DNA of 64,000 nucleotides, from NCBI RefSeq assembly GCF_002998925.1, contig NZ_CP027228.1, forward strand, positions 372,001 to 436,000. Reading direction: 5' to 3'. The position numbers were made by a program, and so were the translations under genes. This DNA is from Mogibacterium diversum (lineage in GTDB: Bacteria > Bacillota > Clostridia > Peptostreptococcales > Anaerovoracaceae). The stretch's first letter is position 1, and the number at the start of each line of letters is the position of its first letter. The notes under the pieces are model-generated. The model worked only from the letters and a program-made list of their open reading frames with translations. It did not search any database and was not told the DNA's origin. Below are positions 22,242 through 30,045 of the stretch, one piece after another.

Positions 22242-23498
22242 ATGGAAATGGTTTCAAATTATAGTATGAAGTATGTTGTAAACAAACATTCAAGAGTTAT
22301 TGAATTAATTACAAACAATTTAAAAGCCATAATTTCTCATTCTGACGAATCTTTAAATGAAGAACAACTTCTTGAGTTAGTTGAAAATACAGTGTTTGAA
22401 AGTAGTTATATTTCTTTAATTGATTATGATGAAATCACCGATGTAATTAGGGCGATATTTTTAAGAGTATCAAGTAAATATAGCATTTTATCAAACTATA
22501 TTGAAGATCCTTGTATTAATGAAATTATGGTAAATGGATATAATCGTATTTTTGTTGAGAAGAATAAAAAAATTACTGAAGTAGATAATGCATTCTACTC
22601 CGATGATGAGTTAGAAGGGTTAATAAGGATGTTTGCATCTGATATTCACCGCGAGATTAATGAAGCAAATCCAATTGTTGATGCACGACTTGAGAACGGA
22701 TACAGAGTAAATGGAGTATTAAAAAATGTTGCTCTAAATGGTCCAATTTTAACTATTAGGAAGTTTGCAAATGATGAAATTACACTTGATGATCTTGTAA
22801 ACAATGATTCTATGCCTCGAGAATGCTCGGATTTCTTAACTAAGCTTGTTGCAGCAAAATACAATATCTTTATAAGTGGTGGGACATCTTCAGGTAAAAC
22901 AACTTTTTTAAATGCTTTATCATCAGCAATTAATTCGGATGAACGTGTGATTATCATTGAGGATTCTGCTGAGCTAAAGGTTAGCCAGATAAAAAATATT
23001 GTTCATATGGAATGTCGAAATGCTAATTCTGTTGGGAAAGGAATGGTAAGCATGGAAATGCTGATTAAGACTAGTCTTAGAATGCGACCAGACAGAATTA
23101 TTGTTGGTGAAGTCAGAGGTCGGGAAGTTATTGATATGATACAAGCTATGTCAACTGGTCATGATGGCAGTATGTCAACAGGACACGGGAATTCTATAAA
23201 AGGGATGTTAAACCGACTTGAGACAATGTACCTCATGGATACTCAAATTCCTATTTATTCGATTAAAAGCCAGATTGCAAATGCTCTAGATATATTTGTT
23301 CATCTGCGTAGAGATAGTGATGGAAAACGACGTCTTGTTGAAGTTGCGGAGTTGGTAGGATTTGATGGCGAAGATTATAAATTAAATTATATTTATTATA
23401 CGGATCCTGACGGAAAACTAATGGAAACGGGAAATAATTTAACTAATTGTGAGAAATTAATGCAAAACTTGCATGAGGAAGGTGTGTCAGTGAGTTGA
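22242..23498 (+). CDS. cpaF: Tad pilus assembly ATPase CpaF/TadA
   Basis: This 418-residue type II/IV secretion-type ATPase should power Flp pilus assembly at the inner face of the membrane. The Walker A loop GGTSSGKTT is at about 212-220, followed by the Asp box (IIIEDSAEL), the Walker B region (RIIVGEVRGRE) and the His box (STGHDGSMSTGHGN). The N-terminal domain before residue 120 is typical of CpaF. Length is normal. The stop overlaps the TTG start of the next gene by four bases, indicating translational coupling. Confidence 0.93.
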   Translation: MEMVSNYSMKYVVNKHSRVIELITNNLKAIISHSDESLNEEQLLELVENTVFESSYISLIDYDEITDVIRAIFLRVSSKYSILSNYIEDPCINEIMVNGYNRIFVEKNKKITEVDNAFYSDDELEGLIRMFASDIHREINEANPIVDARLENGYRVNGVLKNVALNGPILTIRKFANDEITLDDLVNNDSMPRECSDFLTKLVAAKYNIFISGGTSSGKTTFLNALSSAINSDERVIIIEDSAELKVSQIKNIVHMECRNANSVGKGMVSMEMLIKTSLRMRPDRIIVGEVRGREVIDMIQAMSTGHDGSMSTGHGNSIKGMLNRLETMYLMDTQIPIYSIKSQIANALDIFVHLRRDSDGKRRLVEVAELVGFDGEDYKLNYIYYTDPDGKLMETGNNLTNCEKLMQNLHEEGVSVS

Positions 23499-24358
23499 GA
23501 AATGGATTTCTGGTTAATGGAGAGTCTGCAAGAGATCTTAATAAGAGTACCCCAATTAAGCATGTGGGGATAAAGGATGACTATAATATTCAGAGTGAAC
23601 ATCTTGCTAATTCTGAAATTAGATATGATAAATATATGGTAGATAAAAGAGAAAAACAGCTCTTATTTGCCGGTACACTTGTAGTCGGTACAGCTTTATC
23701 TGTACTTATGTATCACAATGTTTTTTTCAGTTTAGTGCTTTTATTATTTTATATTAAAATTCAAGAAATATATGCGGAATATATGCTAGCTAGAAGGAAG
23801 CGGGCACTTGCTGAGCAATTTAAGGACTTTCTATTTATTTTATCTACATCAATTGGTACAGGTAGAGGAATGCGTGATGCAATTGGTGAAGCCATACCTG
23901 GGATAGTTGGAATTTATGGTGAAAATGCTATTTTAAGTAGGGAGTTAAAGAATATGCATAAGCGCATGAGCATTGGTAATGAAGAAGATGTGACAGTTCT
24001 AAATGATTTTGCTAAGCGTTCGGCATCGGAAGATATAGTTGATTTTATGATTATTTATTCAACTTGCAAGACGACAGGCGCTAGTCTCGTTGATGCATTA
24101 AATAAAGCAGCCAGTGTGATTATAGATAAGATGACTATAGAGAATGAGATTAGAACTATGGCGAATAGAAAGAAGAATGAGAGTATTATTCTTTTTGTGA
24201 TGCCGTTTATTGTAGTACTGTTTCTAAATTTATTTTCTCCTGAATATATCGCACCTCTTTATGAGAGCTATATTGGCAGAGTTATTATGACGATGGTTGT
24301 TGCTGCTGACATTTTTATATATTCAGTTATGCAGAAAATTACTAATGTTGAAATATAG
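23495..24358 (+). CDS. Tad pilus membrane platform protein TadB-like (T2SSF)
   Basis: A 287-residue platform protein with a type II secretion F domain. After a polar N-terminal stretch (1-50), hydrophobic segments occur at about 54-88 and again near 229-281, with the cytoplasmic F domain between them (FKDFLFILSTSIGTGRGMRDAIGEA). Together with TadC it should form the inner-membrane core on which CpaF acts. The TTG start overlaps the cpaF stop (TTGA), and GAGGAAGG lies upstream; an internal start at the Met near residue 48 cannot be excluded. Confidence 0.8.
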   Translation: MRNGFLVNGESARDLNKSTPIKHVGIKDDYNIQSEHLANSEIRYDKYMVDKREKQLLFAGTLVVGTALSVLMYHNVFFSLVLLLFYIKIQEIYAEYMLARRKRALAEQFKDFLFILSTSIGTGRGMRDAIGEAIPGIVGIYGENAILSRELKNMHKRMSIGNEEDVTVLNDFAKRSASEDIVDFMIIYSTCKTTGASLVDALNKAASVIIDKMTIENEIRTMANRKKNESIILFVMPFIVVLFLNLFSPEYIAPLYESYIGRVIMTMVVAADIFIYSVMQKITNVEI

Positions 24359-24373
24359 GAAGGTGAGAAGTCC

Positions 24374-25360
24374 GTGAAAATTAATCTTGGAGATATATTT
24401 GATCGTGAACTTAAGAAACAACTAGTTCAGATTTCAGTTATTTCATTCATTTTTTTAGTAATTATTCTGATTAAACCCCAAATGAGTGGCAAGTACATAG
24501 TCAATGACAAAGGAAATGTTGTTGGTATAATGCAACGAGGAACAGAAAAATTTGCTGAATACAACTTGATTGCTAATGTGCAGCGAGATAACAAAAGCAT
24601 ATCACAAGATGTAAGTCTCAGAAAAAATGTGGATGAAAATAATGGAAAAGAGAATCATAATTCCTCACATGATATTGAAGCAGAAATGAGTGCAAGCCTA
24701 GGAATTGCAGTAAGCAGACTAGAGGAATCACGTAGTAAAAAGATTATTTTGCCCTCAAAGCTCGATGATGGCAGCATTGTCACTTGGAGTAAAAGTGGAA
24801 AGTCTAATAGAGGCTGGATGATGGTTGTCGTTATGTATGTACTAATCGGAATCGCAGTGATTTTCGACAAACACGATAAACTTAGAAAAGCGGACATAGA
24901 TATGCGCAAACAGATTTTGAAAGCGCTTCCGAGATTTACAAATCAGTTGTTATTGATGATGAACTCTGGTGTTATTTTAAGCGATGCCTTTCATAAGATT
25001 TGCTATGGGTACTCTATGATGCAGATTGAGCATCAAGGTGAACTAGAACGTAATATAATTGCCATGACGGAGTCAGCAGAGCTAACTAATCGAAGTATAC
25101 CGATACTGTTCTCTGAATTGGCAAAGAAGTATTCTGTAAAAGAGCTAATGCGAATATCAACTGTTTTGCGGGAGAATGAAAAAAGAGGGAGCAATATTCA
25201 GGAAAAGCTAGAACGTGAGAGTGCATTTCTTTGGGATATTAGAAAAGTTATTGCAAGGGAACAAGGGAAACTGATAGACACTAAAATGACTTATCCGCTA
25301 GGATTACTTCTAGTTTTGTTAATTATAATAACCATGGCACCAGCAATGATGTCCATGTAG
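24374..25360 (+). CDS. Tad pilus membrane platform protein TadC-like
   Basis: This 328-residue protein has a first membrane helix at about 17-35, then a long polar insert (about 40-140) rich in Lys, Asp, Asn and Ser, a second helix at about 146-164, a T2SSF-type helical domain (ILKALPRFTNQLLLMMNSG onward) and a last helix near 305-326. The insert is likely outside the membrane and is longer than I expect for TadC; it is the oddity here. GTG start with GAAGGTGA upstream. It is the second platform protein and pairs with the upstream TadB-like gene. Confidence 0.7.
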   Translation: MKINLGDIFDRELKKQLVQISVISFIFLVIILIKPQMSGKYIVNDKGNVVGIMQRGTEKFAEYNLIANVQRDNKSISQDVSLRKNVDENNGKENHNSSHDIEAEMSASLGIAVSRLEESRSKKIILPSKLDDGSIVTWSKSGKSNRGWMMVVVMYVLIGIAVIFDKHDKLRKADIDMRKQILKALPRFTNQLLLMMNSGVILSDAFHKICYGYSMMQIEHQGELERNIIAMTESAELTNRSIPILFSELAKKYSVKELMRISTVLRENEKRGSNIQEKLERESAFLWDIRKVIAREQGKLIDTKMTYPLGLLLVLLIIITMAPAMMSM

Positions 25361-25380
25361 TGCTTAGTACTATGATAATT

Positions 25381-25401
25381 AAGGAGGTGATTGAAATGTA
25401 A
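25381..25401 (+). promoter_or_regulatory. Strong Shine-Dalgarno followed by ATG-TAA (start-stop), upstream of the pilin gene
   Basis: AAGGAGGTGA (25381-25390) matches the anti-Shine-Dalgarno over ten bases, yet the ATG five bases later (25396) is followed at once by TAA. The pilin gene itself begins 137 bp downstream with its own AAAGGAGG. Such non-coding strong ribosome sites are known in Bacillus (STAB-SD) to protect the downstream mRNA from 5' degradation. A similar role here, raising pilin mRNA, is inference. Confidence 0.5.
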
Positions 25402-25537
25402 GGGTTAATATTATAGAGTTGAACGTATTTTATGCAATTAGATGTAAGTGTGTATGTGTAAATGTAAATGTGTGTGTTGATTATTGCCTATTTAAGTATG
25501 TGATGATGGGTGTCTGCAGTGACAAAGGAGGAAAGAT

Positions 25538-25699
25538 ATGAAAAACATAAAAAAACTATTTAAATCTAAAGCAGGTATGGAGCTTGTTCAAGTAGCTATT
25601 CTAATCGCTATTGCTATTGCGCTCGGGATTATCTTCAAAACAGAGATTACGTCTTTTGTAAACAAAACATTCAAAGCACTTAATGCGAGTAAATTTTAA
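25538..25699 (+). CDS. flp: Flp1-type type IVb pilin (53 residues)
   Basis: This is the structural pilin of the Tad locus. The short basic leader (residues 1-13, ending KSKAG) precedes MELVQVAILIAIAIALG, the hydrophobic N-terminal helix of a type IVb pilin, with the cleavage site expected after Gly13 and the glutamate close behind it. The tail (FKTEITSFVNKTFKALN) matches the Flp1-like family of Clostridia. It has an excellent ribosome site (AAAGGAGG) and a 177-bp untranslated region before it, unlike the tight spacing of its neighbours, which suits high expression. There is only one pilin gene here. Confidence 0.85.
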   Translation: MKNIKKLFKSKAGMELVQVAILIAIAIALGIIFKTEITSFVNKTFKALNASKF

Positions 25700-26057
25700 A
25701 TCCTGCGCGCAGAATTTATTTATGCCTTTTTCTAATAAACGAGGGGAACAGATGGTAGAAGCGAGCATTGTTCTGCCAATCATAATACTGGTAATAATGC
25801 TATTAATTAGACTTTGCACCTTTTATCTAGAATGCTTAATTACTCAGACTAATATGCATCGCAAGATGTTATCAAAATGGGACAGCACTAAATCACCTGT
25901 GGTTAAAACACTTAATGATTTTAGAGATATTAACTATGCTAATTTAGGTTTGGCTGAAGGGCTGATTAGAAAAACTATAGATGTAAAAGGATTTACGCTG
26001 TGTGAAGATAAGTTCGTGAGAGTTGGTGATACTGTTGAGACAGCTGTTCAAGAGTAA
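25683..26057 (+). CDS. TadE-like minor pilin
   Basis: A 124-residue pseudopilin. After a basic N terminus, the GEQMVEASIVLPIIILVIMLL segment (about 21-41) is the TadE signature: a short leader, glutamate and a single membrane helix. The remainder is a small extracellular domain. TadE proteins are minor components needed for Flp pilus assembly. The ATG at 25683 overlaps the pilin end by 17 bases without a clear ribosome site; the ATG at 25722 is an alternative, giving MPFSNKRGEQ at the start. Translational coupling to the pilin gene would explain the weak signal. Confidence 0.75.
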   Translation: MRVNFKSCAQNLFMPFSNKRGEQMVEASIVLPIIILVIMLLIRLCTFYLECLITQTNMHRKMLSKWDSTKSPVVKTLNDFRDINYANLGLAEGLIRKTIDVKGFTLCEDKFVRVGDTVETAVQE

Positions 26058-27390
26058 ACGCGGATCGACGATTGTTATTATATCGTACGTATTCCTCGCT
26101 TTGATATCAATGATAATAATTGCAATTGGGATAGCGAGAAGCCGCACTGTTCAAAGTTGGTCAGAGGTGAGTGGAAAACTTTGGGGTAAAGCGATTCTGT
26201 CTGAATATGATAAATATTTACTACATGATTACGGAATAATGGCATTTCAAAGCAATGATATAGATGTTGTAAAGAGGCTAAATGTATATTCAAAATATTC
26301 CTTTGAGGATAAACTTCGCGTTAGCCTTGGAACACCAAGTGCAAACCTAGATCAGTACCGTATGTCAGATTTGAATAATTTTCGCAAAAGTATACGTGAC
26401 TCACTTCTATATGAAAGCGCCAAGTCGGTGCTTGATGGTAGTAATAGAAATGTTCGTAGTGACGTTAAAAACCTAAATGTTTCTATAGATGAATCTAAAA
26501 ATGCTACTGCTGAATCTAAAGATAAGAGTGTATACGGGAAAAGGATAATCGGAAACAAATACGTTATAGAAACTTTGCCATCGAGAGGTGAAAAGAATAA
26601 TTTCAACATAAAAAGGATATCTGGAATGATAAGTAATAACAATGCTTCGGATAAGTTAAGTTCCAAAGCTCTAGGGAAAATCTCTGAAATGGCATTCATA
26701 GTTAATAAGTTCAATAGCCACCTTAAGACTTGTAGTGATAAAGAGACATTTTTTGCAAATGAGTACGAGTATATTGTTAAAGGGAATTTAGATGATAATA
26801 AAAACTTCGAGAGCTGTAAAAAGAGCATTTTTTTGATTAGAAATGCACTAAATTTAGCTGCATTATCTAAAGATCCTGAAAAGATGGAGTTAATAGCAGC
26901 CGTATCAGAGGTCATATCTCCGGGGCCAGGCGCAATAGTCATTCAAGGCATAATAATGGAAAGCTGGGCAGCTCTTGAAGCTCGCGAAGATGTGAAAGCT
27001 TTACTAGATAACAAACGAATTCCTTTTATAAAAAAGAAAGGTGAGTGGAAGGTATCGTTAGAAAGTGTGCTGGGAGATGAAAAGTTTAGTGAAAAGATAG
27101 ATGAGGAATCTAGAAAAATAATGAATGAGAATTCAGAACAACTGAAGGAAATGAGTAAGACTGAAAGCTTTGTAGAGAATATGAGTGGGCAAAACTATGA
27201 AGAATATCTCTTGCTAATGATGTTAACAACCCCTAAGGATCTAAGAACGCGTAGAATTATGGATCTAATTCAGATTAACATGAAATATCGATACTATGAT
27301 GATTTTAACTTCGATGAATATAACTGTGGGGTAAGATTCAATTTAAAAATTAATGGTAAATCATATGAAGTTGATGATTCGTACAAGTAA
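26023..27390 (+). CDS. DUF5702-like Tad-locus membrane-anchored protein
   Basis: A 455-residue protein with one N-terminal helix in TadE/TadG style (SKRGSTIVIISYVFLALISM, about 11-30) and a long, mostly polar extracellular region rich in Lys, Asn, Ser and Glu. The SEYDKYLLHDYGIMAF segment near residue 60 and the MLTTPKDLRTRRIMDLIQINM segment near residue 400 are what lead me to DUF5702, a family found beside tad genes in Clostridia. Function unknown; possibly a pilus adhesin or tip protein. The start is uncertain (TTG 26023 or TTG 26035, the latter with GGTGAT upstream). It overlaps both neighbouring genes, so the locus is tightly coupled. Confidence 0.65.
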   Translation: MVILLRQLFKSKRGSTIVIISYVFLALISMIIIAIGIARSRTVQSWSEVSGKLWGKAILSEYDKYLLHDYGIMAFQSNDIDVVKRLNVYSKYSFEDKLRVSLGTPSANLDQYRMSDLNNFRKSIRDSLLYESAKSVLDGSNRNVRSDVKNLNVSIDESKNATAESKDKSVYGKRIIGNKYVIETLPSRGEKNNFNIKRISGMISNNNASDKLSSKALGKISEMAFIVNKFNSHLKTCSDKETFFANEYEYIVKGNLDDNKNFESCKKSIFLIRNALNLAALSKDPEKMELIAAVSEVISPGPGAIVIQGIIMESWAALEAREDVKALLDNKRIPFIKKKGEWKVSLESVLGDEKFSEKIDEESRKIMNENSEQLKEMSKTESFVENMSGQNYEEYLLLMMLTTPKDLRTRRIMDLIQINMKYRYYDDFNFDEYNCGVRFNLKINGKSYEVDDSYK

Positions 27391-28141
27391 AGAAATCAAT
27401 AATAAAAGGGGAAGTTATATCGTTGAGGCAACATTGATTCTGCCGATTTTCATGATTGCGATTATGGTTATGAGTTCTATTATATCTGCTTATAGCTGTA
27501 TTGAAGATGCAAACTATATATCAGCTAATCATTTGAGAAAATCGGCAGCGGTTGCGTCAAAAGTTAACATCTTTCAATTAGTTCCTAATCAAATTCATAA
27601 TGAGCTAAACTTAAACCATTCTCAAATTGATGGGTTTGCAGTAAATTCAACATCGTATAGGAAGAACGCTTTCGGAATAGATGAAGTCATATCTATAGAT
27701 GCAGATTTGAGATTAAATACTAAAAATCCAATTGGGTTTAAAACAGAAGCAAAGTATAGACTTAAGACAATAACTCGTGCATATGTTGGGCGTGTGAGAG
27801 ATGATACCCATATGACTGTTGATGATCTTACAGGGGAGGGTGATAGACCTGTCTTCATTTTTCCTAAACGTGGAGAGAAGTATCATAATCAAGGATGCAC
27901 ATATATGCACTCAAAGGTAACGTCAACTACGTTAACCTCAAGTATTAGAAAGGAATATGATCCATGTCCAGTGTGTAAGAGTAAAAGGGCGAAGGTTGGG
28001 GCTCGTGTATATTACTATCCTGTTCAAGGTGAATGCTACCATATGGCAGGTTGCAGGGTTATGGAGAGGAATTACGTGGAGGTAACAAAGAAAATTGCAG
28101 AGAGGCGCGGATATACACCGTGTTCAAAATGTGGAGGTTAG
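27353..28141 (+). CDS. TadE-like pilus protein with two C-terminal zinc-finger-like (Ada-type) modules
   Basis: This 262-residue protein has a TadE-like N terminus (RGSYIVEATLILPIFMIAIM, about 19-38) followed by an extracellular domain. The C-terminal 95 residues contain two copies of a Cys/His module with identical spacing: His178-x3-Cys182-x22-Cys205-x2-Cys208 and His230-x3-Cys234-x22-Cys257-x2-Cys260. The local sequence (YH..GC, then Y.PCPVC or YTPCSKC) resembles the Ada-type zinc-binding fold seen at the ends of some secreted nucleases. Zinc binding outside the cell is inferred. It overlaps the DUF5702-like gene by 38 bases and is part of the same operon. An internal Met at residue 5 is an alternative start. 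Confidence 0.75.
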   Translation: MVNHMKLMIRTSKEINNKRGSYIVEATLILPIFMIAIMVMSSIISAYSCIEDANYISANHLRKSAAVASKVNIFQLVPNQIHNELNLNHSQIDGFAVNSTSYRKNAFGIDEVISIDADLRLNTKNPIGFKTEAKYRLKTITRAYVGRVRDDTHMTVDDLTGEGDRPVFIFPKRGEKYHNQGCTYMHSKVTSTTLTSSIRKEYDPCPVCKSKRAKVGARVYYYPVQGECYHMAGCRVMERNYVEVTKKIAERRGYTPCSKCGG

Positions 28142-28145
28142 TTAA

Positions 28146-28673
28146 GTGGAGAAGGATATTAGGCAAAGTATTACTGACTATAAGATGCCAAGATATATAT
28201 GCGAGATTTTATGCAATCATTATGCAAAAGCATTTCTGGATATGACAATTATATGCGAGAATGATACTTATATATTTTCATATGATAAAAAGAATAAGCG
28301 GCGCCTAGTATATCGTGAACTTACAGAGATCGATAAGCTGCAATTAGTGCTAACTCTCATCATGATTAATGATAATAATTGTCAGATGCTTATTGGAGCA
28401 GAGAGATATCTGATAGAACCTGAGCTTATTTATTCAGTTAGAAATAGGACAGACTATAATAGTATAGGAATATTGTTTTATCCAGATACGACAATGACAC
28501 CATTTAATATTAAGCTCATAAGGTTTATGGATAAAATTGGAACTAAAAACAAGAAGAAGGCTATTAATTGTTTTGAATTAATAAAAGATGAGTTAGCAAA
28601 AAATGAAATATACAGAGCAAAGAGTATTGCAGAAAAGAATCTGAATAGATTTTTAAATGAGAAAGTAGTGTAG
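28146..28673 (+). CDS. DUF6382-like protein at the end of the Tad locus
   Basis: A 175-residue soluble protein. The pattern LTLIMINDNNCQMLIGAERYLIEPELIYSV followed by a short strand ending in FYPDTT recalls the DUF6382 domain, which in Clostridia occurs with FHA domains beside tad genes. No FHA domain is present here, so it may be a shortened member. Function unknown; a cytoplasmic regulatory or assembly role is possible. GTG start, with GGAGG from the preceding gene end eight bases upstream. A terminator follows about 180 bp later, closing the locus. No prepilin peptidase gene is present in this locus or window. Confidence 0.5.
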   Translation: MEKDIRQSITDYKMPRYICEILCNHYAKAFLDMTIICENDTYIFSYDKKNKRRLVYRELTEIDKLQLVLTLIMINDNNCQMLIGAERYLIEPELIYSVRNRTDYNSIGILFYPDTTMTPFNIKLIRFMDKIGTKNKKKAINCFELIKDELAKNEIYRAKSIAEKNLNRFLNEKVV

Positions 28674-28849
28674 ATTAAGTCTGAAGAGAAGAGGGTGCCT
28701 AGCTTTATAAGCAAAGTTAGTTACTGTGATTAAATTAATAGTACATTTATTATTTTGCCATTGGCTTTATATTAATTATGGAAAAATAATATAAATTTTC
28801 TCTTATATCTTGACTTAGATACAAATAATATGGTATTTTATCAATAGTT

Positions 28850-28877
28850 AAAAGACTCTAACTCAAGAGTCTTTTTT
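28850..28877 (+). terminator. Terminator after the Tad locus
   Basis: AAAGACTCT pairs with AGAGTCTTT around a six-base loop and runs into six Ts. It lies in the 301-bp gap after the DUF6382-like gene; the rest of that gap is AT-rich and carries only the palindrome at 28903-28930. Confidence 0.85.
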
Positions 28878-28902
28878 AAAAATAATGAGTTAGATATATT
28901 TA

Positions 28903-28930
28903 ACTGTTTTGTGACTGGTCGCAAAACAGT
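28903..28930. promoter_or_regulatory. 28-bp near-perfect palindrome upstream of the DUF3793 gene
   Basis: Two 13-base arms, ACTGTTTTGTGAC (28903-28915) and GTCGCAAAACAGT (28918-28930), are inverted with one mismatch (T-G) around TG. It ends 44 bases before the start codon. With no T-run after it, an operator for a dimeric regulator is more likely than a terminator. The regulator is unknown. Confidence 0.5.
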
Positions 28931-28974
28931 GTGCATAAGCAAGTATATCGTGAATATCATCTCAGGGGTATAGG

Positions 28975-29526
28975 ATGTTAGAGGACAAAGTTATTCAGTT
29001 TTGTGCACCAACTCTGGCACGAATTAAAATAGGCGGCATGTTCGGTTATAGCTACTGTTCACAGGAGAAACTCAAGGTTGAACTTGCGATAATTAACAAT
29101 AAACTAAATCGTAAAGGGGTTGTTGTAGTAGTACTACATGACAATGGCAAAAGAGCTCTCCTATATGTATTTAGACCAGATATGTTATTTATGCGCTTAT
29201 CAGAGTGCTGTGTAAGTAAATTGATGCATAATTTTGGATATGAAAGCTGCGATGTGACAGGGGCTTTACAAAGACTTATTTATAGGATTTCGATTTGTGG
29301 GAGTTTCCCTCACGAAGTGGGTATATTTTTAGGTTATCCTGTGGATGACGTCGCTGGTTTCATCAATCATTGTGGAAATAATTGTAAGGCTTGTGGGCAG
29401 TGGAAAGTTTACGGTGATGTTGAGTATGCCAAGAATCTTTTTGCAAAATATAAGCGATGCGAAAAAATTTATATGAAGAGGTTCAAAATAGACGGTGATA
29501 TTGCAAAATTAACCGTTTGTGCATAG
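28975..29526 (+). CDS. DUF3793 family protein
   Basis: A 183-residue protein of the DUF3793 family, recognised by the SFPHEVGIFLGYPVDDVAGF segment (about 104-123) and the WKVYGDVEYAKNLFAKYKRC segment (about 143-162). Biochemical function is not known. It is rich in cysteine in the second half (NCKACGQ near 139, Cys162). In many gut Clostridia it is found beside small redox or flavodoxin-type genes. It forms a pair with the DUF2325 gene 15 bases downstream and lies behind the palindrome at 28903. Confidence 0.85.
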   Translation: MLEDKVIQFCAPTLARIKIGGMFGYSYCSQEKLKVELAIINNKLNRKGVVVVVLHDNGKRALLYVFRPDMLFMRLSECCVSKLMHNFGYESCDVTGALQRLIYRISICGSFPHEVGIFLGYPVDDVAGFINHCGNNCKACGQWKVYGDVEYAKNLFAKYKRCEKIYMKRFKIDGDIAKLTVCA

Positions 29527-29541
29527 CTGGGAGGATAGATT

Positions 29542-29820
29542 ATGAGTATTGTCATAGTAGGCGGAAATGAGTGTATGGAATGTCAATATAAGGAGATTTG
29601 TAAAAAACACGGATGTAAAGCCAAGGTATTCACTAAGGAACGCGGAAATGTAGGGAAGAAGATGGGCTGTCCAGATTTGCTCGTGATGTTTACAAATACC
29701 GTGTCACATAAGATGATGAACACCGCTGTTGCAGAGGCAAAGCGTAAAAATGTTGAGGTTGCTTGGGTTCACTCAAGCAGTGCATCTGCTCTTAAGACTT
29801 TGTTAGCTCAGTATGTGTAA
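29542..29820 (+). CDS. DUF2325 family protein with extra CxxC
   Basis: A 92-residue DUF2325 protein: SIVIVGGNE at the start, the HGCKAKVFTKE segment, DLLVMFTNTVSHKM and the WVHSSSASALKTLL end are all typical. The fold is predicted to be a small Rossmann-like domain; the function is unknown. Unusual is the cysteine-rich N-terminal loop, with Cys11-x2-Cys14, Cys20, Cys25 and Cys43, where I recall many relatives having a His-Asp-Arg sequence. Good GGGAGG ribosome site. It is co-transcribed with the DUF3793 gene, and a terminator follows. Confidence 0.85.
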   Translation: MSIVIVGGNECMECQYKEICKKHGCKAKVFTKERGNVGKKMGCPDLLVMFTNTVSHKMMNTAVAEAKRKNVEVAWVHSSSASALKTLLAQYV

Positions 29821-29852
29821 TTTAGGAATATTGCGAAAATATAATACAAAAA

Positions 29853-29889
29853 GAATGAGGATCTATAATTAAGAATGGGTCCTTATTTT
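29853..29889 (+). terminator. Terminator after the DUF3793-DUF2325 pair
   Basis: AATGAGGATC pairs with GGTCCTTATT, including two G-T pairs, around a loop of about 14 bases, then TTTA. Moderate strength. Confidence 0.6.
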
Positions 29890-29969
29890 AGGTTGTAGAA
29901 TATAGAAGGATATATAACTAAAGTACTTATCGTGTACACGGTTTCAAGCATTCGAAGACCTATGGAATG

Positions 29970-29998
29970 TTGACTTTGTTTATTGCTCATGTTAAACT
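29970..29998 (+). promoter_or_regulatory. secG promoter
   Basis: TTGACT (29970-29975) and TAAACT (29993-29998) are separated by 17 bp, about 48 bases before the secG start codon. Confidence 0.5.
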
Positions 29999-30045
29999 AT
30001 TATGGTTCTTTAAGAACTATAAATGTAACATATGTGGAGGGGATT

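Noticed and set aside
26352..26942. 196-codon open frame on the minus strand
   Set aside because: It is a mirror of the DUF5702-like coding sequence, with hydrophobic low-complexity translation and no ribosome site.
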